Below the pieces are notes generated by a model that saw only the letters and a list, made by a program, of their open reading frames with translations, was not told where the DNA came from and made no database searches. The translations under genes were made by a program, and so were the position numbers. Below, one piece after another: positions 1-8,336 of a DNA stretch of 64,000 nt. Each line of letters begins with the position of its first letter. Within the stretch, counting starts at the first letter, position 1. This DNA is from Cupriavidus basilensis (GTDB lineage: Bacteria > Pseudomonadota > Gammaproteobacteria > Burkholderiales > Burkholderiaceae). The DNA is taken from the NCBI RefSeq assembly GCF_000832305.1, contig NZ_CP010536.1, forward strand, positions 558,001-622,000. Direction: 5' to 3'.

Positions 1-134
1 CCCAGATGCCGCTCCAGTTGGCCGACATGCTTGCCTACCATCACCGCCGACAGGCCAAGCGCATCGGCGCAGGCGCTGAAGCTGCCGGCTTCGGCAGCGG
101 CGGCAAACACTTCCATGCTGCGCAGCTTGTCCAT
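1..134 (-). CDS. LysR-family transcriptional regulator, N-terminal part only
   Basis: The window edge cuts this gene, leaving the first 44 codons. They begin at an ATG on the minus strand and encode a winged helix-turn-helix start typical of LysR proteins (MDKLRSMEVFAAAAEAGSFS, then an ALGLSAVMVGKHVGQLE recognition region). The effector-binding domain lies outside the window. The gene is divergent from the SDR gene that starts at 270, the usual arrangement of a LysR regulator and its target, so control of that gene is plausible but inferred. Confidence 0.8.
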   Translation of the reverse strand, partial: MDKLRSMEVFAAAAEAGSFSACADALGLSAVMVGKHVGQLERHL

Positions 135-269
135 GGATTGCTAATTAAAAATTAGGGATATGCAAAATCCTAGCCCATTTATCCCTCCTTGATCCACTTT
201 CACAATGCATTCCTGATGGCGGTAGAAGGAATGCCGTCTTCCTAAACAACCAGAACCATGGGGAATGCG

Positions 270-869
270 ATGAAGATTATTGTGATCGGAGCCAGCGGAA
301 CGCTCGGCCAGGCGGTAGCAGAGAACCTGTCGGCTCGCCACGACGTGGTGCGGGTCGGCAAGTCGCGCGGCGATCATCGGGTCGACCTGACCCGGCCGGA
401 ATCCGTGCAGGCCTTGTTTGACGCGACCGGCCGGGTGGACGCGATCGTCGCCACGACCGGAAGCCTGTTTTTCGGGCCGCTCGCGCAGATGCGGGCCGAG
501 GACTTCGAAATCGGGCTGCAGGACAAGTTACTCGGGCAGGTGCGGCTGGCGCTGGTTGGCCAGCATTTCCTGAACGATGGCGGCTCGATCACGCTCACCA
601 GCGGCATTGTCGGCAGCGAGCCGATCCGCATGGGCGCCAATGCCGGCAGCGTCAATGCGGCGCTGGAGGGGTTCGTGCGTAGCGCGGCGCCCGAACTGGA
701 GCGCGGCCTGCGCATCAATGTGGTCAGCCCCACAGTAGTGCAGGAGTCATGGCCCGCGTATGGCGATTTCTTCCCCGGCTTTGAGCCGGTGCCGGCGGCG
801 CGCGTCGCGCTGGCCTTCCAGCGCAGCGTGGAAGGGCCGCGCAGCGGGCATGTCTATCGGGTCTGGTGA
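270..869 (+). CDS. short-chain dehydrogenase/reductase-like protein (199 aa)
   Basis: This is a compact Rossmann-fold protein of the SDR superfamily. The N-terminal nucleotide-binding motif reads GASGTLGQ, followed by a short beta-alpha-beta core and the VNAALEGFVRSAAPEL helix. I chose the ATG at 270 over the in-frame ATG at 258 because GGGGA at 260-264 is well placed before it and the protein then begins MKIIVIGAS, as relatives do. The usual YxxxK catalytic dyad is not visible: the aligned segment NAGSVNAAL has no Tyr or Lys. Substrate is unknown. The 3' end overlaps convergent mobB by 16 bp. Confidence 0.8.
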   Translation: MKIIVIGASGTLGQAVAENLSARHDVVRVGKSRGDHRVDLTRPESVQALFDATGRVDAIVATTGSLFFGPLAQMRAEDFEIGLQDKLLGQVRLALVGQHFLNDGGSITLTSGIVGSEPIRMGANAGSVNAALEGFVRSAAPELERGLRINVVSPTVVQESWPAYGDFFPGFEPVPAARVALAFQRSVEGPRSGHVYRVW

Positions 870-1411
870 GGCTGCGCCAGGGCGGCGGCCAGCGCGGGCG
901 TGAGTTCGAGCGCGCTGTCGCGGATGACCTGGCAGATCGCGTCAAGGTCCGCCAGGTCCAGCACGGGCAAGGCGGTAAGCGCGGCCACCGCCTGCGGCTG
1001 GTCGCTGGCGACGGCCATGATGCTCGGCACTTCCGGCCATAGCGGCGGCCTGCCCAGGTCTGGGCGGAACACTTCCAGCTTGGGGAAATCGCTGCGCTTG
1101 TAACCCTCCACCAGCACCAGGTCCGTGTCGGCGGGCAGCACGGCCAGCGCATCGGCCAGCTCAGGCGAGGCCTCGGCTTCGGGATAGTGGCGCATCAGCG
1201 TGAGGTGCCGCGCGCCCACCAGCACGACATTGGCGCAGCCGGCCTGGCGCATGCGCCAAGAGTCCTTGCCCGGGGTGTCCGGGTCAAAGCCATGGTGGGT
1301 GTGCTTGACGCCGGCCACGCGCAGGCCGGCGGCGGCGAAGCGTGGGATCACTTGATCCAGCAACGTGGTCTTGCCGCTGCCGGACGCACCGGAGATGCCG
1401 AAAACCTTCAC
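854..1411 (-). CDS. mobB: molybdopterin-guanine dinucleotide biosynthesis adaptor MobB
   Basis: MobB is a small P-loop GTPase that assists MobA when GMP is attached to molybdopterin to form the MGD cofactor. The protein starts VKVFGISGASGSGKTTLLDQ, a Walker A loop right at the N terminus, followed by VKHTHHGFD and GKDSWRMRQAGC, both characteristic of MobB; VLVEGYKRSDFPKLEVFR is the conserved C-terminal part. The GTG at 1411 is chosen because it places the Walker loop where the family has it; the longer reading frame upstream adds low-complexity sequence. Length is 185 aa, slightly above the usual 170-175. It is divergent from the phospholipase D gene. Confidence 0.9.
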   Translation of the reverse strand: MKVFGISGASGSGKTTLLDQVIPRFAAAGLRVAGVKHTHHGFDPDTPGKDSWRMRQAGCANVVLVGARHLTLMRHYPEAEASPELADALAVLPADTDLVLVEGYKRSDFPKLEVFRPDLGRPPLWPEVPSIMAVASDQPQAVAALTALPVLDLADLDAICQVIRDSALELTPALAAALAQPHQTR

Positions 1412-1552
1412 GATGTCGGGGCTTGCGAGGGGATGAAGCGGCGACGATAGCAGAGAAAGGCCGCCGCGGCGCGCATGGCCCCACACGCTGTGTGCGCCGC
1501 GCGCGTCGCCTGGCGCACGCACAGGACATCGGCGTGCCTGATAATGTGCCTC

Positions 1553-2872
1553 ATGTCATCGATTCCGCCCCCCCCACGCCCGCCCCGCGCGCCGCCTCCC
1601 GGGCTCACCGCGAGCCGCGACGATGCCCGCGCAAGCGCGCCACGGCATGCCGGCCCACTGCGCTCCGAATGGCGCCGCGGCAGGCCTCTGGGCGGCAACG
1701 CGGTCCGTTTGCTGCGCGGCGGCAATGCGTTCTTCCCGGCCTTGGTTGCCGCGATCGACCAGGCTGCATTCTCGGTGTCGCTCGAGACCTACATTTACGC
1801 CGATGATGCGGTCGGCGCGGCGGTAAGCGATGCGCTGATCCGTGCCGCCGGGCGGGGCGTGGCCGTGCACCTGGTGGTGGACGGTTTCGGCGCCGGCGAC
1901 ATGCCGGCCGGGCTTGCCGAGCACCTGCGCGAGGGCGGTGTGTGCCTCAAGATATTCCGCCCGCTGCGCCGCTTCAGCCTGGCGCGGCGCAACCTGCGCC
2001 GGCTGCACCGCAAGCTGGCCGTGATCGACCAGCAGATCGGCTTTGTTGGCGGCATCAACATCATTGACGACAACAACCATGGGCCCTTCGAGAGCACCGG
2101 GCTCGGCCCCCGCTACGACTTTGCGGTGGAGGTGCGGGGGCCGCTGGTCAACCAGATCGCGCTGACCGCCGAGCGCCTGTGGTGGCAGCTATCGCTGCGC
2201 GGCGAAATGCGCAGCGTGGGCCTGGCGGGGGTGGCGGCGGAGTTTCCGCTGATCACCGACCTGCCGCTGCCGCGCCAGGACCAGGCCGGCGGCATGCGCG
2301 CGGTGCTGCTGCTGCGTGACAACCTGCGCAACCGGCGCGCCATCGAACGCGAGTACCTGCAGGCGTTGGGCGGCGCGCGCCGGGAAGTGATCATTGCCAA
2401 CGCCTACTTCCTGCCTGGGCACAAGATGCGCCGTGCGCTGCTGGCGTGCCGCAAGCGCGGCGTGCGCGTGCGGCTGTTGCTCCAGGGTAGGGTCGAGTAC
2501 CGTTTGCAGCACTATGCAACCCATTCGCTTTATGCGACCTTGCTCGGCGCCGGCGTGGAAATCTACGAATACGCCGATAGTTTCCTGCACGCCAAGGTGG
2601 CCGTGGTCGACGATGCCTGGGCCACGGTGGGCTCCAGCAACATGGACCCGTTCAGCCTGCTGCTGGCCCGCGAGGCCAACGTCGCGGTCTATGACGGTGC
2701 GTTTTGCGCCGAGCTGCGCCAGGAGCTGGAGCACGCCATTGCCTCGCGCAGCATCGAGGTCAAGGCCGCCACGCATGCGCGCCGTTCGGCGGTGCGCCGG
2801 ATGGCGAACTGGGCCGCCTATATGGTGCTGCGTGTCGGCGTGATCATCGCCGGCGTGACAGGGCGCTACTGA
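1553..2872 (+). CDS. clsB: phospholipase D-family cardiolipin synthase (ClsB-like)
   Basis: The product probably condenses phospholipid substrates to cardiolipin at the inner membrane. Two HKD motifs are visible, HRKLAVID around residue 152 and HAKVAVVD around residue 346, each followed by a GG or GSSN motif (FVGGIN, TVGSSNMDP). This double-HKD layout without N-terminal transmembrane helices is that of ClsB. The start is uncertain: ATGs at 1544 and 1553 are possible, neither with a clear ribosome-binding site, and the first 50 residues are proline/arginine rich and not conserved-looking. A C-terminal hydrophobic stretch (WAAYMVLRVGVIIAGV) may anchor it to the membrane. Confidence 0.85.
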   Translation: MSSIPPPPRPPRAPPPGLTASRDDARASAPRHAGPLRSEWRRGRPLGGNAVRLLRGGNAFFPALVAAIDQAAFSVSLETYIYADDAVGAAVSDALIRAAGRGVAVHLVVDGFGAGDMPAGLAEHLREGGVCLKIFRPLRRFSLARRNLRRLHRKLAVIDQQIGFVGGINIIDDNNHGPFESTGLGPRYDFAVEVRGPLVNQIALTAERLWWQLSLRGEMRSVGLAGVAAEFPLITDLPLPRQDQAGGMRAVLLLRDNLRNRRAIEREYLQALGGARREVIIANAYFLPGHKMRRALLACRKRGVRVRLLLQGRVEYRLQHYATHSLYATLLGAGVEIYEYADSFLHAKVAVVDDAWATVGSSNMDPFSLLLAREANVAVYDGAFCAELRQELEHAIASRSIEVKAATHARRSAVRRMANWAAYMVLRVGVIIAGVTGRY

Positions 2873-3187
2873 TCGCGGGACAATGCCGGGGTGGGGTGAT
2901 GCTGCTATGCATCACTCGCGGCGGCAATGATCGTTATCCCGCTGCGTCGCGGCATGTTGCGGCGCGGGAGCGCGGCCGCTGCGTTTAGAAACCCCGATCT
3001 AATTAAAAGCTTGCTGCCAGCGGGCGCGATCACAATAATCTGAACGGTCGTTCTTTTTTGCCTTAGACTGCGTGCATTCGGGTCTGCCAAGCGGTGAAGC
3101 AGCCAGCCGGGCAGCGAAAAAAATGCATTACGTCAGGGTCATACGCGGCGCGATCCGTATCGCGCCGCGAAGAACGGAGAAAAAATC
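2873..3187. other. 315-bp intergenic region upstream of the TetR gene
   Basis: No gene is seen. The right half is AT-richer than its surroundings and holds an inverted repeat listed separately at 3042-3053, so the promoter of the fatty-acid cluster probably lies here. The left part, just after the phospholipase D gene, contains no obvious intrinsic terminator. Confidence 0.5.
3042..3053. promoter_or_regulatory. candidate TetR operator
   Basis: The sequence GAACGGTCGTTC is a palindrome of 5-bp arms around a 2-bp centre. It sits about 135 bp upstream of the TetR gene in AT-rich DNA. Its core AACGNNCGTT matches the operator core described for PaaR-type TetR repressors of acyl-CoA pathways (established knowledge). 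That this particular repressor binds it is inference. Confidence 0.5.
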
Positions 3188-3832
3188 ATGCGACACCAGT
3201 CAGCTCGTCTCGAATCTGCTACTTCCGCGTCCCCCGCGCCCATGCGCAAGGGGGAAATGACGCGCGTGGCCATTCTGGATGCCGCGCTGGAATTGTCGTC
3301 CCGCGACGGGCTCGAAGGCTTGACCATCGGGCTGCTCGCGGAACGCATGCAGATGAGCAAAAGCGGCGTGTTCGCGCACTTCGGTTCGCGCGAGGACTTG
3401 CAGGTGGAAGTGGTGCGCGAGTATCACCGCCGGTTCGAGCAGGAGGTTTTCTATCCCTCGCTGCACGAGCCGCGCGGGCTGCCGCGCCTGCAGTCCATGG
3501 TGCGCCGCTGGATGGAAAAGCGCATCCAGGAAGTGACCACGGGATGCATCTACATCAGCGGGGCGGTGGAGTACGACGACCGCGCGGAAAGCCCGGTGCG
3601 TGACGAACTCGTCAAGAGCGTCACCATCTGGCGCGCCGCGCTGACGCGCGCCATCGACCAGGCACGGGAAGAGGGGCACCTGCGTGCGGATTGCGATCCG
3701 CGCCTGATGCTGTTCGAAATGTACAGCCTTGAACTAGGCTTGCATCATGACGCCCGCTTCCTGCGCTTGCCCGCGAGTGCCGAGCTTGCCATGGTCGCGC
3801 TCAATAAACTGATTCAGTCCTACCGTACCTGA
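3188..3832 (+). CDS. TetR/AcrR-family regulator of the fatty-acid degradation cluster
   Basis: A 214-aa repressor with an N-terminal TetR helix-turn-helix (about residues 22-70: RVAILDAALELSSRDG ... MSKSGVFAHFGSREDL) and a helical ligand-binding C-terminal domain. An in-frame ATG at 3242 (MRKGEMTR) would give a 196-aa protein starting directly at the DNA-binding domain; the ATG at 3188 is used because AGAACGGAG lies just upstream. It is the first gene of a same-strand cluster of beta-oxidation genes, so the ligand is probably a long-chain acyl-CoA, by analogy with PsrA, FadR and PaaR regulators. Confidence 0.85.
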   Translation: MRHQSARLESATSASPAPMRKGEMTRVAILDAALELSSRDGLEGLTIGLLAERMQMSKSGVFAHFGSREDLQVEVVREYHRRFEQEVFYPSLHEPRGLPRLQSMVRRWMEKRIQEVTTGCIYISGAVEYDDRAESPVRDELVKSVTIWRAALTRAIDQAREEGHLRADCDPRLMLFEMYSLELGLHHDARFLRLPASAELAMVALNKLIQSYRT

Positions 3833-3905
3833 CGCCGCCGCGGCGTCCCGTGCCGGATCGTGCACGGGCGGCGTAGCGGCTTTGCAAACCTCCAAGGAGT
3901 CTTTG

Positions 3906-5693
3906 ATGGGCCAGTACACCGCACCGTTGCGCGACATGCAGTTCGTGCTCCATGAATTGCTCGGCGTGGAAGCCGAACTCAAGGCGCTGCCGAAGCACGC
4001 CGACGTTGACGCGGACACCATCAACCAGGTGCTTGAGCAAGCCGGCAAGTTCTGCTCCGAGGTCGTGTTCCCGCTCAACCAGAGCGGCGACCGCGAAGGC
4101 TGTACCTACGTCGGCGACGGCGTGGTGACGGCGCCCAAGGGCTTCAAGGAAGCGTACAAGCAGTACGTGGAAGCCGGCTGGCCGGCACTGGGCTGCGACC
4201 CCGAATACGGTGGCCAGGGCCTGCCTATCCTGGTCAACAATGCCTTGTACGAGATGCTGAACTCGGCCAACCAGGCGTGGACCATGTACCCCGGCCTGTC
4301 GCACGGCGCGTACGAAGCGCTGCACGCGCACGGCACGCCCGAGCTGCAGAAGGTCTACCTGCCCAAGCTGGTCAGCGGCGAATGGACCGGCACCATGTGC
4401 CTGACCGAGCCGCACTGCGGCACCGACCTGGGCATCCTGCGCAGCAAGGCCGAGCCGCAGGCCGATGGCTCCTACACCATTACCGGCACCAAGATCTTCA
4501 TCTCGGCCGGCGAGCACGATCTTTCCGCCAACATCATCCACCTGGTGCTGGCGCGGCTGCCGGATGCGCCGCAAGGCACCAAAGGCATCTCGCTGTTCGT
4601 CGTGCCCAAGTTCGTCCCCGATGCGAGCGGCAATCCGGGCGAGCGCAACGGCATCAAGTGCGGCTCGATCGAGCACAAGATGGGCATCCACGGCAACGCC
4701 ACCTGCGTGATGAACCTGGACGGCGCGCGCGGCTGGCTGGTGGGTGAGCCCAACAAGGGCCTGAACGCCATGTTCGTGATGATGAACGCTGCCCGCCTGG
4801 GCGTGGGCATGCAGGGCCTCGGGCTGACTGAAGTGGCTTACCAGAACTCGCTGGCCTATGCCAAGGACCGCCTGCAGATGCGCGCGCTGACCGGTCCCAA
4901 GGCACCGGACAAGCCGGCCGACCCGATCATCGTGCACCCGGACGTGCGCCGCATGCTGCTGACGCAGAAGGCTTTTGCCGAAGGCGGCCGCGCGTTCAGC
5001 TACTGGACCGCGCTGCAGATCGACCGCGAACTGTCGCACCCGGACGAGTCCGTGCGCAAGGAAGCGGGCGACCTGGTTGCGTTGCTCACGCCCGTGATCA
5101 AGGCCTTCCTGACCGACAACGCGTTCACCGCCACCAACGAAGGCATGCAGGTGTTCGGCGGCCACGGCTACATCGCCGAGTGGGGCATGGAGCAGTATGT
5201 GCGTGACGCGCGCATCAACATGATCTACGAAGGCACCAACACCATCCAGGCGCTGGACCTGCTGGGCCGCAAGATCCTGGGCGACATGGGCGCCAAGATG
5301 AAGGCCTTCGGCAAGATCGTGCAGGCGTTCGTCGAGGAAGAAGGCACCAACGAAGCCATGCAGGAGTTCGTCAACCCGCTGGCAGACCTGGGCGACAAGG
5401 TGCAGAAGCTCACCATGGAAATCGGCATGAAGGCCATGGGCAACCCCGACGAAGTCGGCGCTGCCGCCGTGCCTTACCTGCGCGTGGTGGGCCACCTGGT
5501 GTTCTCGTACTTCTGGGCCCGCATGGCTAAGATCGCGCTGGAGAAGGAAGCCAGTGGCGACAAGTTCTACACCACCAAGCTGGCGACCGCACGCTTCTAC
5601 TTTGCCAGGCTGCTGCCGGAGACGGCATCGCAGATCCGCATGGCACGCGCTGGTTCGGCCACGCTGATGGCGCTGGACGCGGATCTGTTCTGA
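3906..5693 (+). CDS. fadE: acyl-CoA dehydrogenase, FadE type of the fadNAE set
   Basis: An FAD enzyme that introduces the trans-2 double bond into acyl-CoAs, the first step of beta-oxidation. The 595-aa length, with an extra C-terminal domain beyond the usual 380-residue core, equals that of Bacillus FadE-type enzymes. Visible landmarks are MCLTEPHCGTDLG (FAD/substrate region), GGHGYIAEWGMEQYVRDARI and MIYEGTNTIQALDLLGRK, whose Glu is the expected catalytic base. The ATG at 3906 has AAGGAG at 3892-3897; an upstream in-frame ATG at 3882 would precede that site. Followed by fadN after a gap containing a long palindrome. Confidence 0.93.
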   Translation: MGQYTAPLRDMQFVLHELLGVEAELKALPKHADVDADTINQVLEQAGKFCSEVVFPLNQSGDREGCTYVGDGVVTAPKGFKEAYKQYVEAGWPALGCDPEYGGQGLPILVNNALYEMLNSANQAWTMYPGLSHGAYEALHAHGTPELQKVYLPKLVSGEWTGTMCLTEPHCGTDLGILRSKAEPQADGSYTITGTKIFISAGEHDLSANIIHLVLARLPDAPQGTKGISLFVVPKFVPDASGNPGERNGIKCGSIEHKMGIHGNATCVMNLDGARGWLVGEPNKGLNAMFVMMNAARLGVGMQGLGLTEVAYQNSLAYAKDRLQMRALTGPKAPDKPADPIIVHPDVRRMLLTQKAFAEGGRAFSYWTALQIDRELSHPDESVRKEAGDLVALLTPVIKAFLTDNAFTATNEGMQVFGGHGYIAEWGMEQYVRDARINMIYEGTNTIQALDLLGRKILGDMGAKMKAFGKIVQAFVEEEGTNEAMQEFVNPLADLGDKVQKLTMEIGMKAMGNPDEVGAAAVPYLRVVGHLVFSYFWARMAKIALEKEASGDKFYTTKLATARFYFARLLPETASQIRMARAGSATLMALDADLF

Positions 5694-5766
5694 TCAGCCG
5701 TCTTGAATTAATACGGTTGACTTAGCGCAGGGGCAGGCTACTGGCTCTGATGGTGTCGATGCCAAT

Positions 5767-5808
5767 GGTGTACTCCCCTCTCCCGCAAGCGGGAGAGGGG
5801 AGTACACC
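5767..5808. repeat. perfect 20-bp inverted repeat, dispersed-repeat core
   Basis: Arms 5767-5786 and 5789-5808 are exact reverse complements separated by AA. The centre CCCCTCTCCCGC-AA-GCGGGAGAGGGG recurs at 47988-48013 with TT as centre, so this is a repeat family and not a gene-specific site. It lies between fadE and fadN and has no T run after it, so it is a poor intrinsic terminator; as RNA it would form a very stable hairpin that could protect or process the fad transcript. Confidence 0.85.
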
Positions 5809-5888
5809 CGCGGCAACACCAACGCCAGCGCCAGCGCCACGCGCAGCCAGCCCACCTCATCTCAACGCTCACTTTCCTAGGAGCGCGC

Positions 5889-8315
5889 ATGTCCAATTTC
5901 ATCGTCAAGAAGGTCGCCGTGCTGGGTGCCGGCGTCATGGGGGCGCAGATCGCCGCCCATCTCGTCAACGCCCGCGTGCCCGTGGTGCTGTTCGACCTGC
6001 CGGCCAAGGAAGGCCCCAAGAACGGCATCTCGCTGCGCGCCATCGAGAACCTGAAGAAGCTCTCGCCGGCACCGCTGGGCATCAATGACGAGGCCGGCCT
6101 GATCCAGGCCGCCAACTACGAAGACGATCTCGCGCTGCTCAAGGAATGCGACGTGGTGATCGAAGCCATCGCCGAGCGCATGGACTGGAAGCATGACCTG
6201 TACAAGAAGGTCGCACCACACCTGGCATCGCACACGATCTTCGCCACCAATACCTCGGGCCTGTCGATCACTGCGCTGTCCGATGGTTTCGACGCGGATC
6301 TGAAGTCGCGCTTCTGCGGCGTGCACTTCTTCAACCCGCCGCGCTACATGCACCTGGTGGAGCTGATCCCGACCGCGACCACGCAGCCCGCGATCCTGGA
6401 CCGCCTGGAAACCTTCCTGACCTCCACGCTTGGCAAGGGCGTGGTGCGGGCCAAGGACACGCCGAACTTCATCGCCAACCGCGTCGGCATCTTCTCGATC
6501 CTGGCGGTGTTCGCCGAGGCTGAGAAGTACGGCATCCCCTTCGACGTAGTCGACGACCTGACCGGCTCCAAGCTGGGCCGCGCCAAGTCCGCCACCTTCC
6601 GCACCGCCGACGTGGTGGGCCTGGACACCATGGCCCACGTGATCAAGACCATGCAGGACACCCTGATGGACGATCCGTTTGCGCCGGTGTACAAGACGCC
6701 CGCCGTGCTCAAGGGGCTGGTGGATGCGGGCGCATTGGGCCAGAAGACCGGCGCCGGCTTCTACAAGAAGGAAGGCAAGGCCATCAAGGTGCTGGACCCC
6801 AAGACGGGCCAATACGTCGACTCGGGCAAGAAGGCCGACGAGATCGTGGTGCGCATGCTGAAGAAGGAGCCGGCCGAGCGCATCAAGCTGCTGCGCGAAT
6901 CCACCAACCCGCAGGCGCAATTCCTGTGGGCGGTGTTCCGCGACGTGTTCCACTACATCGGCGTCTACCTGGAGCAGATTGCCGGCTCCGCCGCCGATAT
7001 CGACCTGGCGATCCGCTGGGGCTTCGGCTGGAACTCCGGCCCCTTCGAGGACTGGCAATCGGCCGGCTGGAAGCAGGTGGCCGAGTGGGTGAAGGAAGAC
7101 ATCGAAGCCGGCAAGGGCCTGGCCAACGTGGCGCTGCCCGCGTGGGTCTTCGCAGGCCCGGTGGCCGAGAACCAGGGCGTGCATGGCGCGCAGGGTTCGT
7201 GGTCGCCCGCCGCGCAAGCCTTCGTGCAGCGCAATGCGTTGCCGGTGTACGCGCGCCAGGTGTTCCGCGCCGCGCTCAAGGGCACCGCCGCAGCCGACCC
7301 GCGCAAGGCTGGCCGCACCGTGGAAGAAAACGATGCGGTACGCATCTGGGTGAGCGAGGGCCAGGACGATGTGCTGGTGGTTTCGTTCAAGAGCAAGATG
7401 AACACCATCGGCCCGGACGTGACCGATGGCCTGACGCGCGCCATCGACCTGGCGCAAGCCGAGTACAAGGGCCTGGTCGTGTGGCAGCCGACGTCGCTGC
7501 AACTGGGCGCGCCGGGTGGCCCGTTCTCCGCGGGCGCCAACCTGGAAGCCGCGATGCCGGCCTTCATGATGGGCGGCGCCAAGGGCATCGAGCCCTTCGT
7601 CAAGAAATTCCAGGACGGCATGATGCGGGTGAAGTATTCCGCCGTGCCGGTGGTGTCGGCGGCGTCCGGCATCGCGCTGGGCGGCGGCTGCGAGCTGATG
7701 CTGCATTCGGCCAAGCGCGTGGCCGCGCTGGAAACCTATATCGGCCTGGTGGAAGTGGGTGTGGGCCTGGTGCCGGCGGGCGGCGGACTGAAGGAAGCGG
7801 CCTTGGCGGCTGCACGCGCGGCACAAGCCGCTGGCAGCACCAACTACCTGCAGTTCCTCACCAACCGTTTCCAGGCGGCCGCCATGGCGAAGGTTTCGGC
7901 TTCGGCGCTGGACGCGCAGAAGATGGGCTACCTGCAGCCGTCGGACACCATCGTGTTCAACGTGCATGAGCTGCTCCACGTGGCGCAGAACGAAGTGCGC
8001 GCGCTGTCCAACGCGGGCTACCGCGCCCCGGTACCGGGCACGCTGGTGCCGGTGGCGGGCCGCAGCGGCATTGCCACCATCAAGGCGTCGCTGGCCAATA
8101 TGCGCGACGGCGGCTTCATCTCCGCGCACGACTTCCTGATTGCCAGTCGCATTGCCGAGGCAGTGTGCGGCGGCGACGTGGAAGCCGGCTCGCTGGTCAG
8201 CGAGGAATGGTTGCTGGCGCTGGAACGCAAGGCCTTTGTCGACCTGCTCGGCACGGGCAAGACCCAGGAACGCATCATGGGCATGCTGCAGACCGGCAAG
8301 CCGGTGCGCAACTAA
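5889..8315 (+). CDS. fadN: fused 3-hydroxyacyl-CoA dehydrogenase / enoyl-CoA hydratase, FadN type
   Basis: A bifunctional beta-oxidation enzyme of 808 aa. The NAD-binding 3-hydroxyacyl-CoA dehydrogenase half comes first (GAGVMG at residues 13-18; HFFNPPRYMHLVELIP with the catalytic His; DTPNFIANRVG), and the crotonase half follows from about residue 500 (FSAGANLEAAMP and ASGIALGGGCELML oxyanion-hole segments). This order is that of Bacillus FadN and is opposite to E. coli FadB. A ribosome-binding site, TAGGAG, precedes the ATG. Thiolase follows 21 bp downstream, so hydration, oxidation and thiolysis are co-expressed. Confidence 0.93.
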   Translation: MSNFIVKKVAVLGAGVMGAQIAAHLVNARVPVVLFDLPAKEGPKNGISLRAIENLKKLSPAPLGINDEAGLIQAANYEDDLALLKECDVVIEAIAERMDWKHDLYKKVAPHLASHTIFATNTSGLSITALSDGFDADLKSRFCGVHFFNPPRYMHLVELIPTATTQPAILDRLETFLTSTLGKGVVRAKDTPNFIANRVGIFSILAVFAEAEKYGIPFDVVDDLTGSKLGRAKSATFRTADVVGLDTMAHVIKTMQDTLMDDPFAPVYKTPAVLKGLVDAGALGQKTGAGFYKKEGKAIKVLDPKTGQYVDSGKKADEIVVRMLKKEPAERIKLLRESTNPQAQFLWAVFRDVFHYIGVYLEQIAGSAADIDLAIRWGFGWNSGPFEDWQSAGWKQVAEWVKEDIEAGKGLANVALPAWVFAGPVAENQGVHGAQGSWSPAAQAFVQRNALPVYARQVFRAALKGTAAADPRKAGRTVEENDAVRIWVSEGQDDVLVVSFKSKMNTIGPDVTDGLTRAIDLAQAEYKGLVVWQPTSLQLGAPGGPFSAGANLEAAMPAFMMGGAKGIEPFVKKFQDGMMRVKYSAVPVVSAASGIALGGGCELMLHSAKRVAALETYIGLVEVGVGLVPAGGGLKEAALAAARAAQAAGSTNYLQFLTNRFQAAAMAKVSASALDAQKMGYLQPSDTIVFNVHELLHVAQNEVRALSNAGYRAPVPGTLVPVAGRSGIATIKASLANMRDGGFISAHDFLIASRIAEAVCGGDVEAGSLVSEEWLLALERKAFVDLLGTGKTQERIMGMLQTGKPVRN

Positions 8316-8336
8316 GGCAAGCGAGGAACCGACATC

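Noticed and set aside
3801..5495. A 564-codon antisense frame over the acyl-CoA dehydrogenase gene
   Set aside because: It is the reverse-strand shadow of the enzyme; the composition is typical of shadow frames in a GC-rich genome.
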